DNA of 64,000 nucleotides from Chrysomallon squamiferum (taxonomy: Eukaryota; Mollusca; Gastropoda; Neomphalida; Peltospiridae), in contig CM022673.1 in the NCBI GenBank assembly GCA_012295275.1, positions 1,102,105 to 1,166,104 on the forward strand. The letters are read 5' to 3'. Each line of letters begins with the position of its first letter. Position 1 is the first letter of the stretch. The notes beneath the pieces were generated by a model, which worked only from the letters and a program-made list of their open reading frames with translations, was not told the origin of the DNA and ran no database searches. The translations under genes and the position numbers were made by a program. This document shows, piece after piece, positions 14,777 through 28,401 of the stretch.

Positions 14777-14907
14777 CAAAATAGTGAACAACTTTCTTTG
14801 GTCGTCTATCCAGTGGATGGAAATTTTTATTTACTGATGGTGTACTTCTCACATAGACAATCCGAACATGATTTCCTGTCCACCTTCTTGGTGTTCTGTA
14901 TCTACTT
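14777..14907 (-). CDS. Candidate exon (exon E)
   Basis: Acceptor TTTTGGACAG|A, 43 open codons, donor TTTTG|GTAGGT. Basic peptide starting SRYRTPRRWTGNHVRIVYVR and ending NKNFHPLDRRPKKVVHYF. It does not join exon D in phase; at least one unseen exon would be needed. Unrecognised. Confidence 0.3.
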
Positions 14908-16358
14908 CTGTCCAAAAGCATAATTTCAGATTTTCAGATGTTCTTAATTACTTTGAAATTCTTAACTAAGTTGCATGATAGATGATACTGGCATGCTATA
15001 TTAATTTTCAAGTCCTGTTCTTACAAAACTTTCAACACCAATGCTTGCTGGCTCACATCACTCTTAGCGCTTCCTTGTTTACACGATAGCTCAAATGGAT
15101 GTCCAGATTTTGTTAATCCATGGTAAACTTCACACCAGCTAAACATCCATTAGGGCAAACAAGCCTATCACCAAAGGAGAAACAGATACCACCCAAAAGT
15201 CGATAAAACTCTTAAAATGTTTGTCAACTGTACATGCTGCAGAACCATGATGGAAATTTTATGGTTTTTTTTATATTTAATTTTTTTTTTTAAATAGACA
15301 AAAGTACAAAATATAGTAGTAGAAGTAAAGTTTAATAGAAAAAAAAAAATGTAAACTTTTGCAAAAATGACCTTTTAACAGAAATATTAGGCTAGCAATT
15401 AGAAATTCTGAGAGCCTGTGTGGTATTTACAAAAAAACTAGTCTCTTTATTTGAACTTGGTTTTCTTTGTTGTCCTGTGATGTCTGTGCAAACCAACCAG
15501 TCGGATTATTTATGCACACCATTATCATCACCATCAGCAGCAGCAGCACAACAACCTATCTGACCAGCATCTCTGAGGATCGTTATCAAATAATGCATGC
15601 AGACAGAACAATCAGAGCACCACTAGGTATGCCACGACATCCGCTAGACTACAGTGAAAAAATGTCTGAAGTGACAGACTCTTGTCCACTACTTTATCCC
15701 CGACTTCCGGCTAATAAGAAATGCAAGATATGTGAGCCTTGCTGTTATGTATGAAGACATGAAAATGAAAGCATCATGCCAAGATACTACATCTGACACA
15801 TCTTGTACAAAATAAATTACTTGGAAACAGCAAAGGGAAAATCTGCCAAATGTAATCTGTATTACTTGTCAGGATTAGCAAATCAAACATTAAGAGTTAT
15901 GAAACAGTCTACGTATACATGTTGAAACTAGAACAAACTTCCTTTTAATGCAGACACTGTATAAGTAAGATTAATTTAATCAGTATTTTATTTTTTATTA
16001 TTATTATTTTTTTATTTGGTTTCTGTCTTTAACATTTGAAAGGACAAATATAAAAATATTATAAAAATCATGCCAATACTGATAATGTAGCTTTGAAAAA
16101 AAATTGGGATTTTTAATTTCTTTTTAAACTAATTAATATGAAAACATTAAATATATTTTTCTACATTACATGATTAAATGCATTAAAAAAATAAAAGCAT
16201 GTTTTTTTTTATAAAATTAATGTACTGTTATCTTTTTCATTTATACATAACTACTACTACTACTACTATTATTATTATCTTACTGAATGCAAATGAAAAA
16301 TCATTCTAATTTAAAAAAAAAACAATAATGATAAAACTGAAAAGTAGATATGAATATG

Positions 16359-16360
<2 letters not shown>

Positions 16361-16394
<34 letters not shown>
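16361..16394. repeat. A34 tract
   Basis: Uninterrupted run of 34 A. Confidence 0.97.
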
Positions 16395-16397
<3 letters not shown>

Positions 16398-16755
16398 TTA
16401 CTCAGCCTGTATAAACTTTTTGTAATTTGTAAATGTTTACCTTTTGCTTATGAATACAAACCATTGAAGCCTCCATTCATTTCAAGGATATAAATGATAT
16501 GGATTATATTCAAATAATTTTCTTACAAATTTAATATTACAACATCATACCTATCTAAACATTACTATGTTAATTAAATCTTTTTTTGAAACCATTTAGA
16601 ATTATATACAAGCTTGTGACTAAATTCTAATTCACAATTTTTTTTACTTATTATTTATTTTACTTACTTTTAATATAATTTCGTTATTTTATTTCTATTT
16701 ATTGTTATTTTGTTTTTATTAACATTCTTTTCCTCACTTTTCTGGTGGCTATGGC

Positions 16756-16809
<54 letters not shown>

Positions 16810-16810
16810 T
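16756..16810. repeat. (ATT)n microsatellite
   Basis: About 18 perfect ATT units. Confidence 0.97.
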
Positions 16811-17559
16811 AAATAGCAGCTGATAATTTACTTATTGACTTAGCAAAAGAACTTAATATTTAATTTTCAAAAATATATAAACTACTTACCAAACATCAGT
16901 TTAAAATCTTAATTATATGAGGACACAGTCAATTATAATTCTTCTGTCATCACAAAAATATTTAGTTTCTATTTATTTTGCAAGTCGTCATCAGGATAAA
17001 TGCAAACAATGATTTTCAGGCGAGTGAAATACAAGTGTGTGTGTCACTGTGTTGTAACTTAAATATATCATGCAGTGAAAGGATTAACTACACACTGACC
17101 ACACACAACATGTGGTTCACATTCCTTTACAGATAATAATCTAGTTTCTAAATTTTTACTGTTGTCGCTGTTTTCTTGTCACTTGTTTAGTGGTTTTATT
17201 AATAGGTTTCATGTTTAAAGTAAAATATTAAGACACTTTATTACTGTTATTATCTATTTATTTTGGTAATTTATTAATTGATATAAATTTTATCTATTTA
17301 TCTGTTTATCGTTATTTATTAGTATTGCTATAATGTATTTTTTTATTTATTTATTACTACCATTATAAAATTTATTATTATTACTTATTTACTTACTTAA
17401 AACTTTAAATATCTGGGTGCACGAAGGTGATTTTGTTCATAACATTAATTCAAAATGCTTTAATTATCATATAAATTTGTATCTATTTTCTTAAAAACTT
17501 GCAGTGCCATGATTATTAATACAAAGAGATAAAGGTTTAAACTGTGTAGTACACAGTCT

Positions 17560-17621
17560 CACCCACACACACCCACACACACCCACACACACACCCACAC
17601 CCACCCACACACACACACACA

Positions 17622-17694
<73 letters not shown>

Positions 17695-17710
17695 CCACAC
17701 ACACACACAT
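17560..17710. repeat. CA-rich minisatellite/microsatellite
   Basis: CACACACCCACA units, then a long perfect CA run. The Cys/Val ORF on the other strand is an artefact. Confidence 0.97.
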
Positions 17711-18294
17711 GTAGATGTGTGTGTATATGTGTGTGTGTGTGTTTTGTTAATTTTTAATTTTTATTTATTTTATTTTATTTCATTTTTCTTTTTTCTTTTA
17801 TTATTATTTTTTTCTTCTAAATATTCTTTTTGTAATTATCAGTTTATCAGCTGTACATTATACTGATTTATTATTTTCTTTTTATTTTCTTAATAAAAAC
17901 ACCAGATGTGACATTATGAAGTGGTGCTAACCTAAATATCACAGATATAGCTAAGATTAGAATAACATACTGTAAAATGATGAAACTGATCATTTAAAAA
18001 AAAGAAAAAAAAAGGTAATTTTGTTATTGAATAATATCATTTTATATATTAAAACAAATCTAAGATCTATGTTAATTCTCATTTATCTGTTAATAAAGTT
18101 GAAATATTTAATCATGATATTTTAATATGGTTGCTATCAAGGCTTCAGTTAAAATGTATTTTTAAAAAACAAAATACTCTACTGGAAAAACAAATTCATG
18201 TCTTTTTACATATTGAATGCGATCATTACAAAAATCCACAAAGACTGAGTCAATAATATTTTTTTTTTTTTATAAAGCCAACCCAACCAAAAAC

Positions 18295-18340
<46 letters not shown>

Positions 18341-19539
18341 ATATGCTCTATTGGCCTCTTTTCATATTAATCCTGTGTAACAGAAACCACTGTGAACTGT
18401 GAAAAACCTTTAACATCATTAAGTGTGACCATTTCCTTAATTGTTTAACAAAACAGCTGCCAGTAAAATTAAGTCCTTATAATAATTGCTTCCTGTGCAC
18501 TTATTTCAAAGTAAATAAACACTTAAACTTGTTTATAGACATATATAGGCAACATAATAAAGAGAAGGAGAAAAAAAAATCTATGTTCATGCTGTCAAGA
18601 TTTTTTTTTAATGAAAGAATTTTTCTATTTACTTAACAATTTGTATTTTTTTTTTTTCTTTTCTGTTATCTTATCTTTTTGTGTGTGGAGTATATCTTGC
18701 TAGATTTTACAATTTAATGTTATTTATTTAATGGAAAACTTCAGTTAATAAATAAAAAACGGTTAACTAAAAGAATTGCGATTGCAAAATCAATGTCATC
18801 TGTTTTAATATAATTTTGAAGATGTGATTAAGAAAAAAATATATACAATATTCTTTTTATAGTTTTCATAATAAATTAATATTTAATGATAGTCTAAACT
18901 TTTGTTGCTAATGCCTTCATTGTTTTCTTTCTTTTTACTTTAGGAAATTTTTTTTAAAAAAACATTTTAAAACTTTTGTAATAGTTTACATGACCAAAAA
19001 TAAAAATGAATAATTATTTTTACTGAAAGAAATGTTTAAAAGAATAAACAAAGCTAAATTAAAATTCAAAATCTAAATTTAGAAAAATGTTGATACAAAA
19101 ATGTTTGTATTTACTCTGTAAAAAATCCTGAAAAGAAAAGGTCAGTGTTTGAAACTGTAATGTAAATCCATTGTCAACAGTTGTGATTTTTTTTAGTGTG
19201 TTTTTTTTTTTCTCTTTGCATTTGTTTGTTTTCATGCATGTGGATATTTTGTTTTGATTTTTTTTGTGGGTTTTTTCACAAATTAAAAATATTTAAGTTT
19301 TAATTTTCTAGAATATTCAAATAAAATGGTTAATTATATGTTTAAGATACGTAAAAAATAAATAAAATTAAATAAAATTAAAAATAATAAAAAAATTCTG
19401 CTAATCCTAAATAGTATAGAGTGTATTAACAAAGAATTTTGACAACACAATTTTATATAAAATACTGCAGGAGTATATCAGTATCAGCAATCAAAGATTT
19501 AGAAAATTATCTGAGAAATAATTTTTTTTTTTTTATCCA

Positions 19540-20110
19540 ATCCTTGAAAAGTCAATAAATCATAATAAACATGAAAGATACCAAATTTCATCAATAAATG
19601 TTTATAAATTTATCAATGGTTAAGACAACAGATATCTATAAATCATTTAGTCTTCAAAGTGTTTAAAGTATCTCAGATAATTCAAAATTATAAGATGACG
19701 CTATGTTATTTGAAAATAACACATACATTATCAACAGATGTAAAAACTGTCAAAGGTTAAAGACAACAAAAATCTGTAAAATTTCATTCGAAGTGTCTAA
19801 AAGCACAAGTAAATCAGACAGAAAGATTTCTATAGATAATGCCATAATCTTCGAAGATACCACATTTTATGAATAAATATGTTTAAAAATTGTCAAAGCA
19901 TCAAAATGAGTAGAATGTGTATAAATTAGTTTAAGTTTTCAAACGTGTCTGTAACATATGATAACATTAATTTATGCAGATGATGTCAGATTATTTTTGT
20001 AACTGGGAAGATAACCCAGTGAGTCAATAAATGTATTCATATATTATCCAAAGATTAAATCAAATCTATAAATGTTTTATTCAAATTTATAAACTATTTG
20101 GTCAAATTTA
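19540..20110. repeat. Degenerate repeat field
   Basis: Recurring blocks such as AAGATACCA-ATTT, TCAATAAATG, TTGTCAAAG and TCTATAAAT-ATTT return several times in order, with units of roughly 90-300 bp. An old, decayed tandem array is likely. Confidence 0.55.
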
Positions 20111-20993
20111 TTTAATCTTTTAACAGTTTTAATAAATGAGGTAAAATTCTGTACATGCAGATACTGAAATTTTGCTGAAAATACTGCACTTACTGTATAA
20201 TTTAGTAAATTAGTGAATGACACCTACCCTCAAAATTGTAGCGAAAAGATGTCAAAGCAACCATATGTCTTTGTTCACAGTTAACACAAAAATAAACGTG
20301 TCACATTATTAAGCAGCTTAGACCAAATACTTTTATCTTTAAGGAAATGTTTAAGTTATGTGGCCCGTAAGACTGTTGAACATAAGTTTATTTATCTTTT
20401 TCTTGTCACTTTTTGTATGCTGCAGTTGATGGATGCACATCATAAAATTCAGTGTTAAATGTTTTTAAATTCTTTTGATGTTGTATTATGAGCTTGTTTA
20501 AATGTCTGTTACTTTTTTTTTAATTAAAATTTATAAAAATGTTATTTTTTTTTTTTTTTTTTTTTTTTTAAATCCAAATGGATAGAGTGAATATAGAGGT
20601 ATATTTGGTAGAAAATCTGTGAGAATAGCTTGGTTCAACTGTATTAAGATTTATAGTGATAAAGTCATAAAATGAAAGGAATGTTGTATTTTATTTGTAA
20701 AAGAAGTGATTGTTTTATAGTCCCTGTTCTTGGGTGGGAGCCCATTACTTTCATCAGACTGTCAAAAAGTCAGGTTCATGAAACAATTAGGAACACTGTA
20801 TGTTTGGGGATTTTTTTTTTTTTTGTATTTCAACATTTCTTTTATTTATTTTTTTTCAAAAAGGCATAAAACAACAAGAATATCAGTTCTTTGTTTTCCT
20901 GATACAAACACAAATTATTAAATAGTGTAAGTAATTTATTCACCACAGACCTGATCCACATTTCTATAATAAAGATATTAACAATGTACTTAC

Positions 20994-21056
20994 GTTTGAG
21001 AAGACGTCCATCTTGTGGATGCTTCGTGTACACTGAAACATGTCGGTGAACGGCAC
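20994..21056 (-). CDS. Candidate short exon (exon D)
   Basis: 63 nt between a good acceptor (TTTTTAATTTCAG|GT) and a near-perfect donor (AAAC|GTAAGT). Reads AVHRHVSVYTKHPQDGRLLK. It is phase 1 on both sides and joins exon C (G+GT gives Gly). Its base composition is more balanced than the surroundings. Unrecognised. Confidence 0.38.
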
Positions 21057-21295
21057 CTGAAATTAAAAACTTATTTAGTAAAACAGTTTCTGTGTTCTGA
21101 AACACTGCAACATGCTTACAACATTAGTAAAGTTACAGTCACATTCCAAACATAACATCACACCATTTTATCATCCCAGTCACAATCTCTGCAGTTATAA
21201 AAATCTAAATAGGTATCAGATACCAAAACAACAAATACTGTCAAAAGAATAAAGTGTTTTCAGTTTATACACACACAAACATGAACCCATACCCA

Positions 21296-21363
<68 letters not shown>

Positions 21364-24300
21364 CAGGCCTATATACACATAAAATAAAAATTGAATCTAC
21401 TGATTATAAAATGACATTATCATGGCTTAGGTTGATATTTTGTACATATCATCACAAATTTATTTTTATTATTAGTTGGTTCTTTTCCATTAAACATTAA
21501 AAAAAACTGAATTTAATAGTTATGCAGGCTATACATAAAGAGTTAATTTTTTTTTTCCCCTGACAGACATATGCATATATTTTCTGTATACTGTTATATT
21601 TTCATAAACAACATAATAACTCCATAATAACACATGGTGTCTTTTCATAATCTGTTTGGAACTTGACTATATCGTTTTATACCATTTGTATTATTTTCTT
21701 TATCTTGCATACAGAATAACTTTTTAAATATATTCCGTTGTAAGTTTTCGTATTTCGTTCATGGTTATAATGGAACCAGTATTTAAAAGATAGATCGTTT
21801 TGTTTCTTTTAGTTATAATGAATGTAATGTGGATTTTTTAGTTTTTCTGAGGCTTTTTTTGTCTTTGTTATTGACAATGCTTATGTTATTAATTCTTTTT
21901 TCTTCACCATAAAAAGTAAAATGCCTCGAACACTATCATCAGAAGAAAAAAAAAAGGGGGTACAAATCAATATTAAGCATTCATTATTTTGGCACTAAAA
22001 TCTATAAACCTAATCCATTCGAGAGGTTGGAAGGTTAATGAATGCAGTGTTAATACTGTCACCTCATGTTTCTAATTTGGCAGCAAAGGGGCACTTTTCA
22101 CTGGCAAAGGAATTAACTTAAATCAGAGGCTTTCTCTTACAACCATCTTTAGATGAATCTGCTTTAAATCCTGGTTAATCTCACTCTGTAAAAAGGATAA
22201 GAAGAAAAAAAAAAATGTCTGAGTCTGTAAGTCTCTGAAATCTAACAACAGTGCGCAGTTCAGAGCTTCTACATACAGTCACATGTCCATGTAAAGACCC
22301 AGACCAGACACTGCTGCAGATCTGTGTTTGTGCACATCAGACAGAGATCCTAAAAAGAAATTGTGAATCTCTGCTCATGGATGGGAGAAAAACTGATGCC
22401 GGATCCTCTAGTCAAAGAACAAACCTTCAACAAGGCAGTGCGAAGTTGCGCGTCATGCTGCAATGATTATTAAGGGTGGAAGTATCCAGCATTCCACCTC
22501 GTTCCTTTGACAGAACAAAATGTATTCAAGTTTAAAGAAATGTTTTCGATTTAAGTAAAAATTTGTCAAAAACAATTGATAAAATTGACATTCAAAAAAA
22601 GAAAAGTTAATGTAACATCAGTGATAAATGGACATACAATAAAGAGGCAAAACTGCAAAAGCTAAAGTAAAAACAAAACTTCTTGCTCCCAATAATTGTA
22701 TGGATAAAAATATTATTTTACTAAATATTAAAATAATTATATATATATATATTATATAAAAAATAATAATAATCAAGGATTAAATATTATTTTTTGCCAA
22801 CATTAACACTAATGCAGAATATTTTTTAAGGTGTTGAATAGTTATGATATGGTAATAATGCACTTTTGTTTAAAATATATTTTTTCTAAATACAATGATA
22901 GAAATCCAAATTTAATTTTAAAAATAATAATAAAATAACATAATACATTTAACAACATAAAAAAAAGAAAAAATGCGTAAAATGTGAAAATTGAAAACAA
23001 TCTTTTGAAATCTAACATTTGGATGAAAATCAAAAAAAAAAAAAAAAAAAAAGGCCAAAATATGCTAACCAAAAATTTGTGGTAGATTAAACGAGAGTTT
23101 TAGCAAGTGAAAATATTGACTGAAAAAAGATTACTTCTTAGGTGTCAAGCCACCATTCGTAACCTGTAAATCTTTATAACACTTGACCTTGAAACACAGC
23201 CAACCCAAACCCCACCAAAAACCCAGATTACAAGATTTCAAATAGAAAACATTTGTTTGTTACACCTGCATGCATGATCCTTTTAATCACTGCTATTAAC
23301 AGGCCATAATTATGTCATGTGGCTCCTTGGAAAAGAAAATGTTGAATCTTCAACACATCAATAATAATTCTAAAAGAAATTTCACAGATGGCAACCAACT
23401 GAAACAGCTGCAGGATCAGCTCTTTTCAAAGAGAAATTGGGCTATGTTTCCAGTTCTAGTTACTGCTCCACACCTGACTTGTTCATCGACAGTTGTCCTA
23501 TGAATGCATGTAAAAGTTATGTTCCTGCTAATCAAAACGAAATAACCCATATTGTTACTTTTATCATTATTTGTGTGAGTCTTACATGTGATACCATGTA
23601 ACCATAGATATAATAAAGGGAGTTAATATCATTAAATAAAGTATTTGTTCCTTATTTTGTTTGAAATAATTGTCTTTAGTAACTCTTTTACTGTCAAGTT
23701 ATGTGAAGCATACATTTACTGGCATTCAATACTTGCAATGCTGATAATAAAACTATTTCATTCTGAAATATTTGTCTTTCCTTGAAACTGAAGTATTCTG
23801 TAGAGTATTTTAAACCTAAACAGTAAGGAAAACAATTGTAAAATACACAATTCACAAACAAAAAGCATAACAACAAACAAAAGGATTAATTACAGTACAA
23901 TATAATATACACTGAAGATGTCCAAATACATACATTAAGTGTCTGTAAGTGCAAAGAATAAATGCCTACATACTTTATACATACATACACACATCTATAT
24001 ATATATATATGCATAAACAAAAAATAATATTTCGAACTAAAAAAAAAAAAATAAGCTAAAAGAAAATAAACACAAGATTTTCTAATTTTACATGTCCGTA
24101 CCATTTTAATAATATGGCAATGAGATCATTTAGATATTAGTAAATTAATTTCCAAGTTGTATTACCATATTATTAATTGTATGTACAAAATCGAAATTCA
24201 TAAAGTCACAGTTCAATAAGAATTGTTTAAATATATATATATAATTTTCTATTTTCTCTTCTTCATTTTCTTGTTTTTATCAACAATCAAAAGTAATAGA

Positions 24301-24373
24301 AAAAATAGTCAAACTACTTGAAGTGAAGAATGGATGAATCCATCACCAGAAGTTAGAACATTTCTGTTCTTAC
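21057..24373. other. Non-coding region with complex block at 22.0-22.5 kb
   Basis: (CA)n at 21297-21361; a higher-complexity block at 22010-22500 and another at 23110-23500; AT-rich elsewhere. If the candidate minus-strand gene is real, this is an intron. Confidence 0.45.
21297..21361. repeat. (CA)n microsatellite
   Basis: About 65 bp of perfect CA. Confidence 0.97.
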
Positions 24374-24553
24374 CTTGTTTACCATGACACTTTTTTGCAC
24401 GAACTCCTCGAAGCCAATTCAGAACCAGGTTCCAAGTATTTGTGTCATTTTCTTTGCAGGATTTTTCTTTTTTTTTAGTAACAATTTCTTCAGAAAGGTT
24501 TGCAAGTGTTTTATTGTCTTGTGCTTCCAGCCACTTTTTATCATTTAAGCTGT
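24374..24553 (-). CDS. Candidate exon (exon C), hydrophilic, ends at strong donor
   Basis: 59 open codons with donor CAAG|GTAAGA. Part of the reading is DSLNDKKWLEAQDNKTLANL and WNLVLNWLRGVRAKKCHGKQ. It enters after GGGCAG|AC and fits exon B by phase. Alternatively, an ATG in good context (CACAATGG) at 24566-24564 makes this a first coding exon. It has potential glycosylation sequons (NKT, NLS, NDT). No family is recognised. Confidence 0.33.
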
Positions 24554-25590
24554 CTGCCCAAACCATTGTGAAATACTTGTTTTGATTAGGGTTTGGTTTT
24601 TTGGTATTTTTTTTTTTGTTATTAATGAATTAATTTAAAAAAAAATTCTTACTGACAATTATTTTGTACCTGAAATTCACATGAATTTTTACATCTAATT
24701 TTCAACCTTACAGAAAACAGATGTCAATAAAACGACTTTGAAGTATGCTGAATTACTTGAATGCACAAGAAATATGTAACACTGCAGTATCCACATCCAC
24801 ACAGTTTTAGTGAACTTTCAATGTAATTTAATTAATACAAAATGAGTGAAGATGGTGAAAGTTATCAAAACAAGGTAATACTTTCTGATGAATATTACGA
24901 AGTTCCCACAGAGCTGGTGTCTTGAAAACTGTCCAAATGGTGAAATGCACAGTCCCACTGTGAACACATGTATGAGAAACGTCAAATACTTGTTAAATCA
25001 TCTAAGCTTACCACACTTATTACTCCACAATTAGCAAAACTGCCACTTATGGTGCTCGTATATCAATCAAAAACACTTGCAAGGACAGAGAGTAATAGGT
25101 TTAAATACTGTTAATAGCTTTTGGAAAAGCTGGTTAAACTTCAAGAAGAGAAAATATCTGAATAAATTATGTGATTTTTCATCCACTTGCAGTTATGAAG
25201 TTTTTGGATTTAGTATATACTTTGAATAAAAAACACTTTATACAGAAGTTTTTATAAGAAACAGAAAAATATATTGGTGAAAAAAATAAATGGAAGTAAC
25301 TTTTTTCTTTCTATGAACTTCAGACCGCAAAGACTTCTGAAATATTTCCAAATACTAACAATTTGTTACTGAAGCCAATCAGAAACCAAGTAGCAGCATT
25401 CACAGTAAACGATACTAATGGTTTTCAGAATTACTTTTAGAATAAACTGGTTTCCACAGATGTCTGCAATAATTACAAATATTCTTTATAAAATTTTAAT
25501 CACATTGATTTAGTACTATTAAATCTGTTTTGAAAATCATCCATGTTATCCAAATCATAAATCAAAACTGAAAAATGATGTTCTTCACCG

Positions 25591-25852
25591 TATCAACAAA
25601 ATTTCTCAATCTGTACAAAAATCGTCTCTTCAGGTGTTATTAGATCTCTGCATTTGAAAATTCAGTTCTGACAGTATTTAACACGTCTTTCATCTTAACC
25701 AAAAGATATGTCAAAACTAAAAAAAAAATATTTCTTTCGCCCAGAGCTGAAGTCCAGATATCAACAAACTGTCTCGATCTTTGCAAAAACTGTTCTCTTC
25801 AGGTGTTACAAGATCTCTGCATATGAAAGTTGGATATTGAAAGTATTTAACG
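25591..25852. repeat. Direct duplication, ~93 bp, period 168
   Basis: Copies 25591-25683 and 25759-25852 share TATCAACAAA, CTCTTCAGGTGTTA and AGATCTCTGCAT with about 20 percent change by eye. Confidence 0.85.
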
Positions 25853-28024
25853 TGACTTGTGGCCAGCTGTGTGATTGGCTGTTGCTGTTTACTCACAAGA
25901 AAAGTTTACAAACAAAACAAAACCAAAGAACATCTCAGGTTTTTTGGTTCCCAATGTCTTCGCAATCACGTCTAAGCAAGACAATGGAGACTGGGGACAA
26001 GTACACAGCCCGCTCCCTAGTTAACACTGACTCACAGATCTGTCTAGCAAACCCAGTGTGTTAGACACACAGCCAATCTCGTGGCTGCAGAAACAACACA
26101 TAAACCTGACTTCTGCAACAACATTATCAAGAATAAATATGCACAGTGGACTGGGTAATTCTGAACTGAAACAAAAAGATGTTTTACAATGACTGTCAGG
26201 CAGCCGTAATCAAACAGAAATAAAATGAACCTAAATTTGGAGATCAACAAAATATTCCAATCCATGTGACTTTAAATGCATATTTATTCTAAAATTATAA
26301 TGAGCAGTATAAACAGCTGAAGAAAGAAATAGACATAAAATAAAGATCAAATATTTATCTTCTGGTGAAACTGGAAGAGCAGACAGATAAGAATAAATCA
26401 AGTCATATTTGTAAAATATTTTTTTTTTTAATAGACACATGAAGAAAACTAATCATAATGCCAGTGTAAGCAATATATTAATCATGGTAATTTGTGATAA
26501 ATATGTTTATAAAAATACAGGTAAATAAATCTATATTATACTTGATTAAGCCTAAAATTAAAACAATACTTTACCAAATGATTTAATGCATTAAAAAAAA
26601 GATGGGGTTTTTTTGTTTGTTTTTTTGTGTTTTTGGGGGGGATTTTTTGACTGCATTTCTGTACTACTTACAATCTAGAACTAATCTTTAAATTAAATGA
26701 TATTGTTTATTAATCATTTTTAAAATTTTATGTAACAATGATTTGTTTTACACATATAATTCAAATTTTTATATGAAAGACCAAAATAAGGGTTCCCTAG
26801 CTATATCATTTACAAACTGATCTGATTAAAATAATATGTAAATTTTTTTATAAAAACAAAGTCATGTTAAACAGTCTGATTCCATCATTCTTATTATTAT
26901 GATAAAAAAAGAAGTTACAGATGACTTTCACTGTTTAGTAATAGTAATTTATAAAGTCGTATGATGTTTAAGTGGGTAACCATCCTGCATGTTCAGACAA
27001 CTCAACTGAAAACACTGAATATTGTTTGTATTTTACAATATATCTCAAAACATCAATCTATCAAATTATCACAACTCTACCCATTTACTGTTTGGTAAAC
27101 CACACTTTAATTTTCAAGATATTACAACATTTTTAAATCACTTAAGAATTTGTTAAACCGTACTGAACAACAAACTGTACAGAATTTCATTATAAGCAGA
27201 TAATTGATACTGCTGCACAAAGTGTAAATAATTGATAAGAAGCATTAAAACAAATAATAATGGGAAAAAAATGTTAATTAATTAACTGAATTTAATTAAA
27301 TTAAAATAAATATTAACTGACCTTTAGGATAAAAGGTGCGATGTTTCTTCAAGCACAGACAACCAATAGTCAACAATTTAGGTCTTATCCAATCACGTGG
27401 GAAATTATTTTTCTTCTCTTTCAAATATTTCATTTCAACTTTTTCAAAATTTAAAAATACTTTAAACAGTAGAAGAAAAATACAGCAAAATTTTCAAATT
27501 AAAAAAAACGTGAAAATCGTGACAAAAAAAAGAAGAAAAAAAGTGCTACAATTTAAACATCAACTGTTTTGTACAGTACTTTTTTTTTTTCTTTTTAGTA
27601 TCCCAAAACAAACTCCTTCTACATAACATCACATTTAAATGTCAGTTTGCGTGAAAAGTGTCACAAGTTGTCACAGGAGCCCAGTGAACTGTCAGCAGGA
27701 GACTTAAAAAGATGAACTACACTAAGCACTAACTGTATAGAAAAAAAAAAAAAAAGGCTTACACCTGGTTCACTGTCTAGCTTCACATCTGATTAACTAC
27801 ATCATTCTAGCAATTATCTGCCATCCAAGCTGAACCCTGGATCATTAACAGCTGAACATGACTGCATTTTCTATTACACAATTAATTAGTTACAAGCAAA
27901 CCGTTTGGCCTTTTTTATCTGGAGGTGGATATTTAATACAATTATCTTGCCTCCACATGTTTTTTTATTTGAAGGAAAATTTTGAGATGCAACCTAGATA
28001 GACAGTGTGGGTGTGTCTGTGTCT

Positions 28025-28026
<2 letters not shown>

Positions 28027-28101
<75 letters not shown>

Positions 28102-28112
28102 TGTGTGTGTGT
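28027..28112. repeat. (GT)n microsatellite
   Basis: About 80 bp, with two interruptions. Confidence 0.97.
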
Positions 28113-28274
28113 CTGAATGTGTGCCTCTGCATGTATGTGTGTATGAGAAAGCCATTGGTTTTAAAAAATATTAAGTTTATTTATCATTTACTTCATTTTT
28201 TTTTCTCACTTATTCTTTGAAATCCCTTCACTGGGATATTATTAATCAATCACTGCTTAAATGTTCAAACTCAC

Positions 28275-28401
28275 CAATTCTGTTTCGGTCGTCATATTTT
28301 ATTTGTGTTGGTATCCTTTCCAAATTCCAACTGCGATTTTTAGAAAACCGTTTCATCGTGATACATGCATAAAGAATTTTATTAATCAAATTAAAATATT
28401 G
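28275..28401 (-). CDS. Candidate exon (exon B)
   Basis: 42 open codons plus one base. It starts QYFNLINKILYACITMKRFS, continues KNRSWNLERIPTQIKYDDRN and ends at a near-perfect donor ATTG|GTGAGT. An in-frame stop lies just upstream of the acceptor. Phase 0 in, 1 out. A 102-codon plus-strand ORF overlaps, so open frames alone mean little here. Confidence 0.27.

Larger units (their letters stand above)
14908..20993. other. AT-rich non-coding region
   Basis: Contains A34 (16361-16394), (ATT)n, a CA-rich repeat at 17560-17708, (CA)n at 18297-18337 and a degenerate repeat field at 19540-20110. A 95-codon plus-strand ORF at 15467-15754 is of normal complexity, but nothing supports it as a gene. No other gene seen. 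Confidence 0.5.
24567..28274. other. Non-coding region with duplication and complex blocks
   Basis: Holds a 93-bp direct duplication (25591 and 25759), blocks of balanced composition at 25860-26120 and 27620-27960, and (GT)n at 28027-28112. A 118-codon ORF (25708-26064) covers the second duplicate and lacks recognisable features. Confidence 0.45.

Noticed and set aside
15467-15754. 95-codon plus-strand ORF with CKICEPCC end
   Set aside because: Includes a CAG/CATCAC-type repeat; no homology or splice partner seen. Kept only as a note.
17491-17706. Cys/Val-rich ORF
   Set aside because: Translation of a CA/GT microsatellite.
28005-28220. Cys/Val-rich ORF
   Set aside because: Translation of a (GT)n tract.
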